A stretch of DNA of 41,191 nt, from positions 1 to 41,191 of the forward strand of contig CAYSLA010000011.1 in assembly GCA_964431685.1 (NCBI GenBank), read 5' to 3'. The first letter of the stretch is position 1, and each line of letters begins with the position of its first letter. Both the position numbers and the translations under genes were made by a program. Of this stretch, positions 32,828 to 40,491 are shown one piece after another. Origin of the DNA: CAYSLA01 sp964431685. Lineage in GTDB: Bacteria; Armatimonadota; UBA5829. The notes under the pieces are model-generated. The model was not told the origin of the DNA. It did not search any database and saw only the letters and a program-made list of their open reading frames with translations.

Positions 32828-34183
32828 CTATTGACCATCGATAGCTACCCCAGATCGAATTCTGGCGGCAATCTCAGAATTGGGATTTGTGTTCTGAAGA
32901 TTCTGATACTCAGCGTCGGCTTCATCAAGCAAGCCAACCGATTCGTACGCGACGCCCCTGGCAAGGCTGGAAGAAAGATAGTCCCTTTCAACCTGTTCAA
33001 CAAAAGCGAGACCTTCATCCGATAGAATCTTGACGCCAGACGCCTTCGAGTTTGTCCAGTCGTCCGACTCGCCATATCTCATCCCTACCATCCAAAAGTA
33101 TAGCTCGCCACGACCTAGAGAAAGGTTCGGCTTCATCCAATTGTTCGGCGTAACCTGTTCGAATAGCACCTGACCACTCTCGTCCGTCAGCACGAACCGA
33201 TATGCTTCCGCCATGTCTACTTTCGACCACTTGAACGTTGGGATCACGCTGCGCACTACAGTATTGACCGGGTGCATCAGCTCTGGGCCCTTCCCAGATG
33301 ACCTAGCCAGGTCTGAGCTTCTCACATATATGGTATTCATGGCCACGACATATTCTGGCGAACGTTCCACACCGCCGGTCTTGAGCTTCTGCGCCACCAA
33401 GGACTCCATCCTCTGGTCAGGATTTGCCGAACCGTTCCTGCGTGCAAGAACCAGACGACCGTCCTTACGCACCAGAGCATATCCGCCGTCCTTGATGAAC
33501 TCCTTTGCAGCTTGTGCGACCTTGTTAACGCGTCGTGAAGGGCTCTTTGTCGCTGCGTCGCGAGCCGGCACGGTTGTCGGAACATCGTTCGGTGCGGATA
33601 GCGTAGCACTATCTGCCACATTTGCGGCTGTTTGTTCGTCAATTCCAGGCGCTGGTACGACTACATTTGTGTCGGACCGCGTGTTGGCGGTCGAGGCCAC
33701 CTGGTCGCGTGGAGCGTTTCCGCGGTGTGAAAAAGAGAACGCAATCCCGATCACCAGTACCGCGCAGGCGCTGCCTACAGCAATCAGCCTTCCAAGGGAC
33801 TGACGCTTCGTTGCACTCCCATAACGCCCAGGTCTTACAGCAAGCTCACCGCCAAGTGATGCTCTCGCTCTCACTGCGGACATCGCAGCAATTGCCTCTG
33901 TGCACGACGCACACGAAGCCACGTGATAACGGACACAGTTCATGTCGGAGCTAACTTCCACGGAGTCCAGCAAAGCTGATAGCTGTTCATACTCTGGGCA
34001 TTTGTCCAGACCCAGGCAGTGATCAGCAAAACTCACAGCGCAACCAGACGTGACAAGATTGCTGGCCAGCAAGTCTTTGCACGCATTGCAGGACGAAAGA
34101 TGATCATCTATCTCGAGCATACGGGACGCAGACATTCGCCCGGACAAGAAGTCGCATATTTGAGCTTTGTTCAAGCAGTTCAT
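32828..34183 (-). CDS. Transmembrane anti-sigma-like protein with two zinc-finger modules
   Basis: A 451-residue protein. Two cytoplasmic H-x3-C-x2-C modules of the anti-sigma (ZAS) type are visible at H28/C32/C35 and H87/C91/C94. A membrane helix follows (about 130-150, L-I-A-V-G-S-A-C-A-V-L-V-I-G-I-A-F), then a disordered Thr/Ala/Val linker and an extracytoplasmic C-terminal part that looks FN3-like (P-T-F-K-W-S-K-V-D-M-A-E-A-Y-R-F-V-L-T-D) with a TPR-like end. ATG 34183 has GGAGGGG upstream, within a leader that holds a 9-bp hairpin. It stands next to a sigma-like gene, so it is most likely its membrane-bound regulator. Confidence 0.78.
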   Translation of the reverse strand: MNCLNKAQICDFLSGRMSASRMLEIDDHLSSCNACKDLLASNLVTSGCAVSFADHCLGLDKCPEYEQLSALLDSVEVSSDMNCVRYHVASCASCTEAIAAMSAVRARASLGGELAVRPGRYGSATKRQSLGRLIAVGSACAVLVIGIAFSFSHRGNAPRDQVASTANTRSDTNVVVPAPGIDEQTAANVADSATLSAPNDVPTTVPARDAATKSPSRRVNKVAQAAKEFIKDGGYALVRKDGRLVLARRNGSANPDQRMESLVAQKLKTGGVERSPEYVVAMNTIYVRSSDLARSSGKGPELMHPVNTVVRSVIPTFKWSKVDMAEAYRFVLTDESGQVLFEQVTPNNWMKPNLSLGRGELYFWMVGMRYGESDDWTNSKASGVKILSDEGLAFVEQVERDYLSSSLARGVAYESVGLLDEADAEYQNLQNTNPNSEIAARIRSGVAIDGQ

Positions 34184-34199
34184 CGCTGGAAGCCCCTCC

Positions 34200-34230
34200 A
34201 CTACTGCTAATACTAGACGAGAGCAGTAGT
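34200..34230. other. Hairpin in the leader of the zinc-finger gene
   Basis: ACTACTGCT (34200-34208) and AGCAGTAGT (34222-34230) form a perfect 9-bp inverted repeat with a 13-nt loop, directly upstream of the ribosome site of the anti-sigma-like gene, in the 131-bp space after the sigma gene. It may modulate translation or separate the two messages. Confidence 0.45.
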
Positions 34231-34314
34231 ACTCCATCGCCTATTGACGCGTCGGAATCTGGTCTGGGAGTGGAAAAAACTGGCAAGAAAGACGGATATC
34301 AATGACGAGTAAAG

Positions 34315-35403
34315 CTATGATTGGTCCTCGGCATAGAGTGCGGACTTACGCATCCGCCTGCGAATCCTGCCCCAGGCCTTAAAACGGATGCTGGGGACTG
34401 CTCGTACCTGCACGTCCAAAACCTCTGCCGTCCGCGAATCTGCCATCGGCAGAGCGCCTATCAAAGAAGCCATCTCCTCCCTGCTCACCTCCAGGGCCTG
34501 CGCCAGTTGGCTCAGCCCGACCTTTGCCGCTATTATTGTGGCCTGTTCCGAACTCATTCCGTAGAGTACCGCTCTTTTCTGCTTGTCGGAGAGTTCGGCG
34601 AACTCGTTCCAGAACCACGTCATAACTTCGTCGAACCAAGAGGTCTCGACAACGTCTCTCTCGATATCCGTGTCCGACGAGATCAGCCAATCCACGAGCG
34701 AGCCGCTCTCGTCATCGTCAACAAACGAGTCTATTGAAACTGTCTGAGCAGGCTTCGCCTGGATCAATTCGATCAGGGCACTTGTGATTATGTCCACGCC
34801 CACCGGCCCTCCGCAATAGTCCAGTACTGCAGAGACCAGTTCGTGCAGAGGCAACTCGTTCGGATTAACGTTGTTGAGACATCTTACGCGGAAAGATTCC
34901 TGCTTTTCCGAGAGTTCTCTGCACTTGGCGTTCGCAGGTCTACGTTTCTGCCACGAGTCGAACCCGCACATCCGGTCGCCGCTGCTGTTGTCATACCACA
35001 TAGCAAGACCACGCACGCCAGCTCTGCCGGAGAGTATCTCCATTAGCTCAATCTTGAGGTTGTACCACTTTGGCCGCTTCTTTCGGATGGCATCCGAGTA
35101 GCGGTTGTGAACCGCCTGACGTACAAAGCCCTCCAGATGCTTGATTTCGGTGTCCGATATCCCCGCTCGAAGTGCCTGCACCTTGCTCCACACTGCGAGC
35201 AGGCATTCTTCCTCAAAATCGTCGATGTCGCTGACTTCCCTCTTGCCGATGCTCTTCTTGACCAGCGCGGATATGATCTCGGTAAGCCTGAAGGCAATGT
35301 CCGAGGCATCGTTGGATGTACAGGAAATGTACGCCTCCAGCAGTTGCTGCGGGCTCATATCACGTATGTCTCGGCGTCTGTCACCAACCAGGGCTTCAGT
35401 CAT
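34315..35403 (-). CDS. Divergent sigma-70-family (ECF-like) sigma factor
   Basis: A 362-residue protein. The N-terminal part looks like sigma region 2: D-D-F-E-E-E-C-L-L-A-V-W-S-K-V, then H-L-E-G-F-V-R-Q-A-V-H-N-R-Y-S-D-A-I-R-K-K-R-P-K-W. After a long middle part, L-S-D-K-Q-K-R-A-V-L-Y-G-M...L-S-Q-L-A-Q-A-L-E-V-S-R-E-E-M resembles the region 4 helix-turn-helix. It is longer than ECF factors (about 200 residues), so part of the middle and the basic C-terminus (I-R-R-R-M-R-K) are extra. The neighbouring zinc-finger membrane protein fits an anti-sigma partner. It starts 35 bp after the CHAT gene. Identity rests on patterns and context. Confidence 0.6.
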   Translation of the reverse strand: MTEALVGDRRRDIRDMSPQQLLEAYISCTSNDASDIAFRLTEIISALVKKSIGKREVSDIDDFEEECLLAVWSKVQALRAGISDTEIKHLEGFVRQAVHNRYSDAIRKKRPKWYNLKIELMEILSGRAGVRGLAMWYDNSSGDRMCGFDSWQKRRPANAKCRELSEKQESFRVRCLNNVNPNELPLHELVSAVLDYCGGPVGVDIITSALIELIQAKPAQTVSIDSFVDDDESGSLVDWLISSDTDIERDVVETSWFDEVMTWFWNEFAELSDKQKRAVLYGMSSEQATIIAAKVGLSQLAQALEVSREEMASLIGALPMADSRTAEVLDVQVRAVPSIRFKAWGRIRRRMRKSALYAEDQS

Positions 35404-35438
35404 CGGTATCGGTGCGCCTCGATAGCAGCACCGCCCGT

Positions 35439-38400
35439 TTAGTCAGCCCTGCCGTAAAGCGCGATTGTCCCCCAGTAGAAAGGATGCGCGTACTGACCAG
35501 ATTCTATCATCTTTGTCTGCATCTGTCTAATAGAGCCTGACCGGGAGACGCCCGACGCCAGGGCCTTGTAGAACTCAGACATCATTTCGTACGCCGCGTT
35601 GTCAGATACCTTCCAGAGTCCTCCGATAACGGTCTCCGCCCCTGCGAGTGCGAGAAGCTCCGCTGTCCGAACAGGCCCCGAAGTCAGGGGGTCGGCTGAA
35701 CCTATGGAATCGCACGCAGACAGAACAATCATTCGCAGCGTGCCACAGTTATCTCCAAGCAGGTCTGCGGCCTTTACCGTTCCATTCCCCCCCGAATCTG
35801 GCGACAGAGCAAACTCCACGTTGATGAAGTTGGCGTCGGCAGCGTGATGGACGGCGAGGTGCATTACTGAGCTGCGGCCACACTCACGAAGAAACGCGTC
35901 GCGGCTCGCCAGTTCCCCAACGTATACGCGGCTGTTTCCGTAGATTCCCGAGATGGCCTCGGCTTCACGTCTTGCTCCCGGCAACTCTCCTTTCGGATCT
36001 GCGAAAACGGCCAGTGCGTCACGGTTGACATCAAGTGGCTTGCGAGAAGTGTCAAGCATCCCTGGCAACATCCCCGGAGCAATGTAACTGACATAATAAT
36101 CCTTAGTTACAAACCGTGCCGGCTGGCCCGGTTCCGAGAGAAGCAAGCAGTGCATTGGTATCCCGGCGAGCTCAAGGGGCAGTGCAAACACTACGTGCGT
36201 ACAGTCAGTCAGGTGATTATCAACGCTCGCGAGAAGCTTCAAGTAGAGAGAGTGCAGAGGCTCTGCCATCTCGAGAAATGACGCCTGCTGCCAGTCGGTA
36301 ACAGGCGGCACCGGTATGCCTGCAGCGAGACTCTCCTCACAGTTGCGAATCACGCGTCGCAGTGCGGCGAGATCAGAGTCTATAGCTGATCTTGATATCT
36401 CGTATTCCATCACCATAGACTTTCCGCGGCCACAGACGAATATGACCAGCGAAGACTCCAGAGCCATATACTGAACGAACCGGTATCCTGAGGGGAGCGA
36501 ATTGCGGTAGCGGTAGAACTCCATTGGATTAACCGGCAGTGCGTTGTAGGTTGCGGGTTGTCTCGCAGCAATCGTCCAACACGTCTCGGCGAAATCAGTC
36601 CAGTTAGACGCAAGCACGCGGCCTTCAATTGTCATGCCGTCATCAGGTTCGCCTAACCCAGGTTGACCAATATCCCTAACCGCGAACGCCGCAACTCCTG
36701 GGTCTGTGCTCTTTTTGAGTTGGCCTACCCACTCTCCAAACCACGAGAAGCGCTTTGCCCTGTTGACTGCGGCTACGGCACCAGTTTCGTCTCCGTCGGC
36801 AAGACAACGTTCTACCAGGGCCGTGTTCAACGATACAGCAAGTGACTTTCGCTCTGCACTCACCGTACCACCCCGCGTCTCGGACTCATACCTGTCACCG
36901 ACCTCACGAACCGCCGTCTCAAGGGTGTCGCGCGCTTCCTGTGAGCGCCCCAGCGCCGACTGGCACGCTGCCTGCTTCAACGCCGCCTCACCCGACGCCC
37001 ACGGATCACCAACGCGCAATGACAGGTTTATCCTTGCCCATTGATAGTCGGCCAGTGCTTCCTGTTGTCTGCCCTGCTCCGCGAGTAGATCGCCACGTCT
37101 GATCCTGGTTTGAGCCGCCCAGCGAACGTTGCCAATCGAATCGATTAGCTCCAGCAGCTCACTGTAGTACCTGAGTCGTTCGTCCACACTAACTGCCGCG
37201 TCTATTGAATCTTCCAGGATAGACGCGGCCGCGATTCGCCGCTGTGCACCCATCGCGATAGAAAACGCTCGCTGCCTGGCGGCGGCCGCCTCGTTCGTCC
37301 TTTTCCAGGCCGCCAGAGAGCCAGCAAGCGCTCTTTCAGCCCTGATTCTGTCATCGGCGTTCCCCAACAGCGTGTATCGAACCACCAAACGCCGCCACAG
37401 CGCCACAGACTTCGATGGATCGTCCAGCAGAATATACGCCGCCGCCGCCTGTTCAGCCGCGCGAGCGAGCCTCAAGTACTCTGCGTCACGTTTGTGTTGC
37501 CTCTTCTCAAGCGCCTGAATGGCCGAAATGCCCTGAGAGACGGCCAGTTGCAGATACTGTGTGCGCTTGGTCGTCGCCGCTGCCGCCAGAGCCGGATGCC
37601 CAGCGGCCTTATAGGTTTTGGAGAGTTCTTCAAAGACGACCGCAGTCAATAGGTTATCGGTCTGCCGCACTGAAGCCTTCTGAGCCTCTTCGAGCAAAGA
37701 CCGCGCACCATCAGTGTCTCCTCGATCCCTCCTGAAAGCCGCAGTGGACACCAATGCGCGAACAATTGCTTCATAGCTTCTCGCGGAATGAGCGTAAAGG
37801 CGAAACTGTCGAAGACCGTAAGATACCATCAGTTCAAGGGCCGCATCGCCATCACCCGCAGCACGCGTAGCGTCAGCGGCAAGCATGTACTGCTGGGCAG
37901 ACTTCAAGCGGTATTCACCGCGGCTCGGTTCGGCCTCGGCAAGCTGCAGCCAGCGCCGAGCGGACTGAATGTAGATGTTGCTTGCTTCCGCATATTGTCC
38001 CATCTCCATTTTCAGTGTGCCCCAATCGGAATACGTCATGGCACTGGCGGGCCCAAGCCCGTAAGCAGAGAAAGTCCATGTGGCGGTCTCATAGCAAAAT
38101 GCCGCTTGCCGGTAGTCAACGACACTGTAGAGATACTGCTCACCGAGTTCTCCGAGCACAATTGCTTCGGTGAGTTCGAGCCTCAGCTTCCGGCAGACGG
38201 CCTGAGCCCGACGCAGCGCGCTAACTGATTCCACCGGATAGCTGTCTTTCTTCTCCAGGCCGGCGATTAACTCCCGTTTGAGTTCGGAAAGGGAGACTAC
38301 ACGTGGGTCTTCGCCCAATGGAACTGGATCGCCGGCCCTGGGCTCAGGACTATCGCTGAAGAACCTGGCCGCCCAGTCGATTGTGGGGTCATCCAGTGCA

Positions 38401-38756
38401 CCGCGCAGCGCCGAGGAGACCTGCGCCAGGTTGCGGATGTCAAGCGGAAGCTCGGAGAGATCGGCTATCCAGGGGGCAACTGAAAGGTCGATGGCCAGTT
38501 GCGAAGCCTCCGACGGATGGCGTGAAGCAGTAGTGGCCGCGACGCCGGGGATCCTTCTCGCATCTGAGACGGTCAGTTCCTGCAGAAGCCTGCCTTTTTG
38601 TACAGACTGTTGGGCTGATGCACATACGCACCAACTCAACACCAGCAGAACGGGCGCGAACGCGCAACCGACTCGCGTCAATGACAACCTGTTCCAGATG
38701 AAGAGATAAGAGAGCAAGAACACCACGGCGCATCCTGACCGCGAGGTTCGCTCCAT
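35439..38756 (-). CDS. Secreted TPR-CHAT caspase-like protease
   Basis: A 1105-residue protein with an export signal (G-C-A-F-A-P-V-L-L-V-L-S-W-C-V-C-A-S-A/Q-Q), about 600 residues of TPR-like helical hairpins and a C-terminal CHAT domain. The CHAT catalytic dyad is intact: H970 in M-H-L-A-V-H-H and C1015 in V-L-S-A-C-D-S. The rest of the fold is visible (L-P-G-A-R-R-E-A-E-A-I, G-G-L-W-K-V-S-D-N-A-A-Y, H-P-F-Y-W-G-T-I-A-L-Y-G). CHAT proteins are clan CD peptidases that cleave or sense partner proteins, as in separase-like and gasdermin-activating systems. The start is uncertain: ATG 38756 lacks a near ribosome site, and TTG 38681 gives a more typical signal peptide. It is first in the six-gene module. 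Confidence 0.87.
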   Translation of the reverse strand: MERTSRSGCAVVFLLSYLFIWNRLSLTRVGCAFAPVLLVLSWCVCASAQQSVQKGRLLQELTVSDARRIPGVAATTASRHPSEASQLAIDLSVAPWIADLSELPLDIRNLAQVSSALRGALDDPTIDWAARFFSDSPEPRAGDPVPLGEDPRVVSLSELKRELIAGLEKKDSYPVESVSALRRAQAVCRKLRLELTEAIVLGELGEQYLYSVVDYRQAAFCYETATWTFSAYGLGPASAMTYSDWGTLKMEMGQYAEASNIYIQSARRWLQLAEAEPSRGEYRLKSAQQYMLAADATRAAGDGDAALELMVSYGLRQFRLYAHSARSYEAIVRALVSTAAFRRDRGDTDGARSLLEEAQKASVRQTDNLLTAVVFEELSKTYKAAGHPALAAAATTKRTQYLQLAVSQGISAIQALEKRQHKRDAEYLRLARAAEQAAAAYILLDDPSKSVALWRRLVVRYTLLGNADDRIRAERALAGSLAAWKRTNEAAAARQRAFSIAMGAQRRIAAASILEDSIDAAVSVDERLRYYSELLELIDSIGNVRWAAQTRIRRGDLLAEQGRQQEALADYQWARINLSLRVGDPWASGEAALKQAACQSALGRSQEARDTLETAVREVGDRYESETRGGTVSAERKSLAVSLNTALVERCLADGDETGAVAAVNRAKRFSWFGEWVGQLKKSTDPGVAAFAVRDIGQPGLGEPDDGMTIEGRVLASNWTDFAETCWTIAARQPATYNALPVNPMEFYRYRNSLPSGYRFVQYMALESSLVIFVCGRGKSMVMEYEISRSAIDSDLAALRRVIRNCEESLAAGIPVPPVTDWQQASFLEMAEPLHSLYLKLLASVDNHLTDCTHVVFALPLELAGIPMHCLLLSEPGQPARFVTKDYYVSYIAPGMLPGMLDTSRKPLDVNRDALAVFADPKGELPGARREAEAISGIYGNSRVYVGELASRDAFLRECGRSSVMHLAVHHAADANFINVEFALSPDSGGNGTVKAADLLGDNCGTLRMIVLSACDSIGSADPLTSGPVRTAELLALAGAETVIGGLWKVSDNAAYEMMSEFYKALASGVSRSGSIRQMQTKMIESGQYAHPFYWGTIALYGRAD

Positions 38757-38800
38757 TTGTCACGAGTCCAGAACCCCGCAACTCCCCGCCGGTCAGCTAC

Positions 38801-38830
38801 ATTCTAGCACAATTCCCGCACGCCCTCCAA
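38801..38830 (-). promoter_or_regulatory. Promoter of the CHAT/sigma/anti-sigma module
   Basis: On the minus strand TTGGAG (38830-38825) and TAGAAT (38806-38801) lie 18 bp apart, with TG one base before the -10 as in extended -10 promoters. It would start transcription near 38794, about 39 nt before ATG 38756. Confidence 0.65.
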
Positions 38831-38846
38831 TTCCGACGCGGCAGCC

Positions 38847-39647
38847 TTAGTTAGTGCTCTTCGCAGGCAGCGGATTCGCCTTTTCGAAAGCGGCTACCTC
38901 AGCCTGCGCTTTCTTGATCAGTTCCAGTTTACGGTCTTGATCGATGCGCGCCAGTTTGGCCAGTGCGTCCACGCGGCTCGGTGTGTCGGGGTGGGTCGAC
39001 AGGTACTTGTCCAGGCCTGACGCACGCTCCATGCCCAGCTTCGCCAGGGCCGTGACGGCTCCTTCCGGGTTGTAGCCAGAATCTCTCATAAACGCGAGCC
39101 CGTAGTGGTCGGCCTGGGTTTCCTGGCCGCGACTGTATCCACGAGAATACAGCGTATATACAACATTAGCCGCGAACTGCATGTCTCTGCTGCTACGGCC
39201 AAGAACCAATACCGCGATGCCTGAAGCAAGCATCTGCTTGCTGATTGCCCTGCGCCCGTGCTGGCCCGCGATGTGACCGGTCTCATGCGCAAGCACGAAG
39301 GCCAGTTCGTCGTCGTTGAGCATGCGGGCCAACCGCTGCGTAATCAGCACTGGGCCGCCGGGAGCCGCAAAAGCGTTGATGACGTTGCTGGCCAGAGCTT
39401 TGTAGGTGTATTCAAGCCCTTTTCGGAATGAGATGGCCGCCACTTTGTCTCCAATATGCACAACCCTCTCCTGCAGCGCCTTATCCGCACTGAGGCCGCC
39501 ATACTCCTTGATGGCCTGAGCCTCGACTTCCTTGCCAATTGCGATCTCGTCGGCCTGCGAGACAAGCATTATAGCCTGCGCCGAGCCGGCCGCTGCGCCG
39601 GAAAGAGCTAAAACGGCTAGAGTAATGTAGAAAAGTCTGCGCAACAT
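38847..39647 (-). CDS. Exported M48-family zinc metalloprotease
   Basis: A 266-residue protease of the M48 (LoiP/BepA-like) type that works in envelope quality control. ATG 39647 gives a clean signal peptide (Y-I-T-L-A-V-L-A-L-S-G-A-A-A-G-S-A-Q-A); upstream starts add polar residues. The zinc site is intact: H121-E122-T-G-H125 and E176-x3-D180 (Q-E-T-Q-A-D-H-Y-G-L). The C-terminal S-T-H-P-D-T-P-S-R-V is a typical M48 stretch. It lies 49 bp after the PagL-like gene and probably shares its promoter. Confidence 0.93.
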   Translation of the reverse strand: MLRRLFYITLAVLALSGAAAGSAQAIMLVSQADEIAIGKEVEAQAIKEYGGLSADKALQERVVHIGDKVAAISFRKGLEYTYKALASNVINAFAAPGGPVLITQRLARMLNDDELAFVLAHETGHIAGQHGRRAISKQMLASGIAVLVLGRSSRDMQFAANVVYTLYSRGYSRGQETQADHYGLAFMRDSGYNPEGAVTALAKLGMERASGLDKYLSTHPDTPSRVDALAKLARIDQDRKLELIKKAQAEVAAFEKANPLPAKSTN

Positions 39648-39696
39648 GACATCAGCCCCCATATCTAACGAGCACACCACATAATACAACTAGACG

Positions 39697-40254
39697 TTAC
39701 TTGAACCACGAGTACCCCACAGAAATCAGGCTGGCATTGATACCCACGTTCGGCAGTCTGATGCCCCCGTTAGAAACGTGCGAAAACCTGTATTCGACAC
39801 TAAGCGCGTTATCATCGTCCACGGAGTAGTGATAGCTTACGCCGAGCTGCTCCACAAAGTTCGTCCGTGTCCCGAGTTCGCTCGAGGGTTGTCTCATTCG
39901 CGACAGACCGAAGTGCGCTCCTACGGAGAGGCCTTCTCCGTTGCGGCGCCAGACGAACCGACGTACCCCCACGGTCCCAGACAGGCTCTGCCCCCAGGAG
40001 CCGTCGCTTGTCCACGTGTAGTCCAAGTCGAGCATGCCCTGCACGCTTGGAGAAGTAAACCAGGCATACCGCAGTCTTGCGGAGTCAAACTGAAACCGAT
40101 CCTTGGCTGACTCAGGGATTCTGTGGTTTCCCCCCCGACCCAGCGACACCGATATCTCCTCGTCTCCCCGCTGAAACGAGCGAAAGTCCACACACCTCGC
40201 AGAAGCTGGAATAATCAACAGAGCAATGCCGATACATATCTTCCGAAACGACAA
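39697..40254 (-). CDS. PagL-like lipid A deacylase (acyloxyacyl hydrolase family), outer-membrane barrel
   Basis: A 185-residue protein with a signal peptide (I-C-I-G-I-A-L-L-I-I-P-A-S-A-R) and alternating strands. Its last third carries the PagL signature S-V-E-Y-R-F-S-H-V-S-N-G-G-I and L-P-N-V-G-I-N-A-S-L-I-S-V-G-Y-S-W-F-K, with the His-x-Ser catalytic pair, a nearby Glu and an aromatic C-terminus typical of outer-membrane proteins. PagL removes the 3-O acyl chain from lipid A. Its presence indicates an LPS-bearing outer membrane. ATG 40254 is the only good start. It is first in a pair with the M48 protease. Confidence 0.82.
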   Translation of the reverse strand: MSFRKICIGIALLIIPASARCVDFRSFQRGDEEISVSLGRGGNHRIPESAKDRFQFDSARLRYAWFTSPSVQGMLDLDYTWTSDGSWGQSLSGTVGVRRFVWRRNGEGLSVGAHFGLSRMRQPSSELGTRTNFVEQLGVSYHYSVDDDNALSVEYRFSHVSNGGIRLPNVGINASLISVGYSWFK

Positions 40255-40298
40255 TACGAATCCTCCCCAAGACCACGGAAACCCACATCCACGGTAAT

Positions 40299-40327
40299 AT
40301 CGTACCCGCCTCGCCTTAATCGGTCAA
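40299..40327 (-). promoter_or_regulatory. Candidate promoter of the pagL-M48 pair
   Basis: On the minus strand TTGACC (40327-40322) and TACGAT (40304-40299) are separated by 17 bp, 45 bp upstream of ATG 40254. The -35 is strong; the -10 is moderate. Confidence 0.5.
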
Positions 40328-40425
40328 GTTCTGGGACCGTCAAATGTGGATGTCGTGGAACGCGTCGCCTGTGGTACGACTGCAGAATATGACACGCAGT
40401 GCCGTAGTCAGGCCAAACCGCGGCA

Positions 40426-40455
40426 TTGACCCACATAGCGAGTTACACATATAAT
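40426..40455 (+). promoter_or_regulatory. Promoter of ubiE/menG
   Basis: TTGACC (40426-40431) and a perfect TATAAT (40450-40455) with an 18-bp spacer. The transcript would start near 40462, 30 nt before the ATG. The -35, spacer and -10 copy the rpoZ promoter arrangement. Confidence 0.78.
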
Positions 40456-40491
40456 TCGGTGACTCGCCATCGTCTCGCGTGAGGTGCCGGA

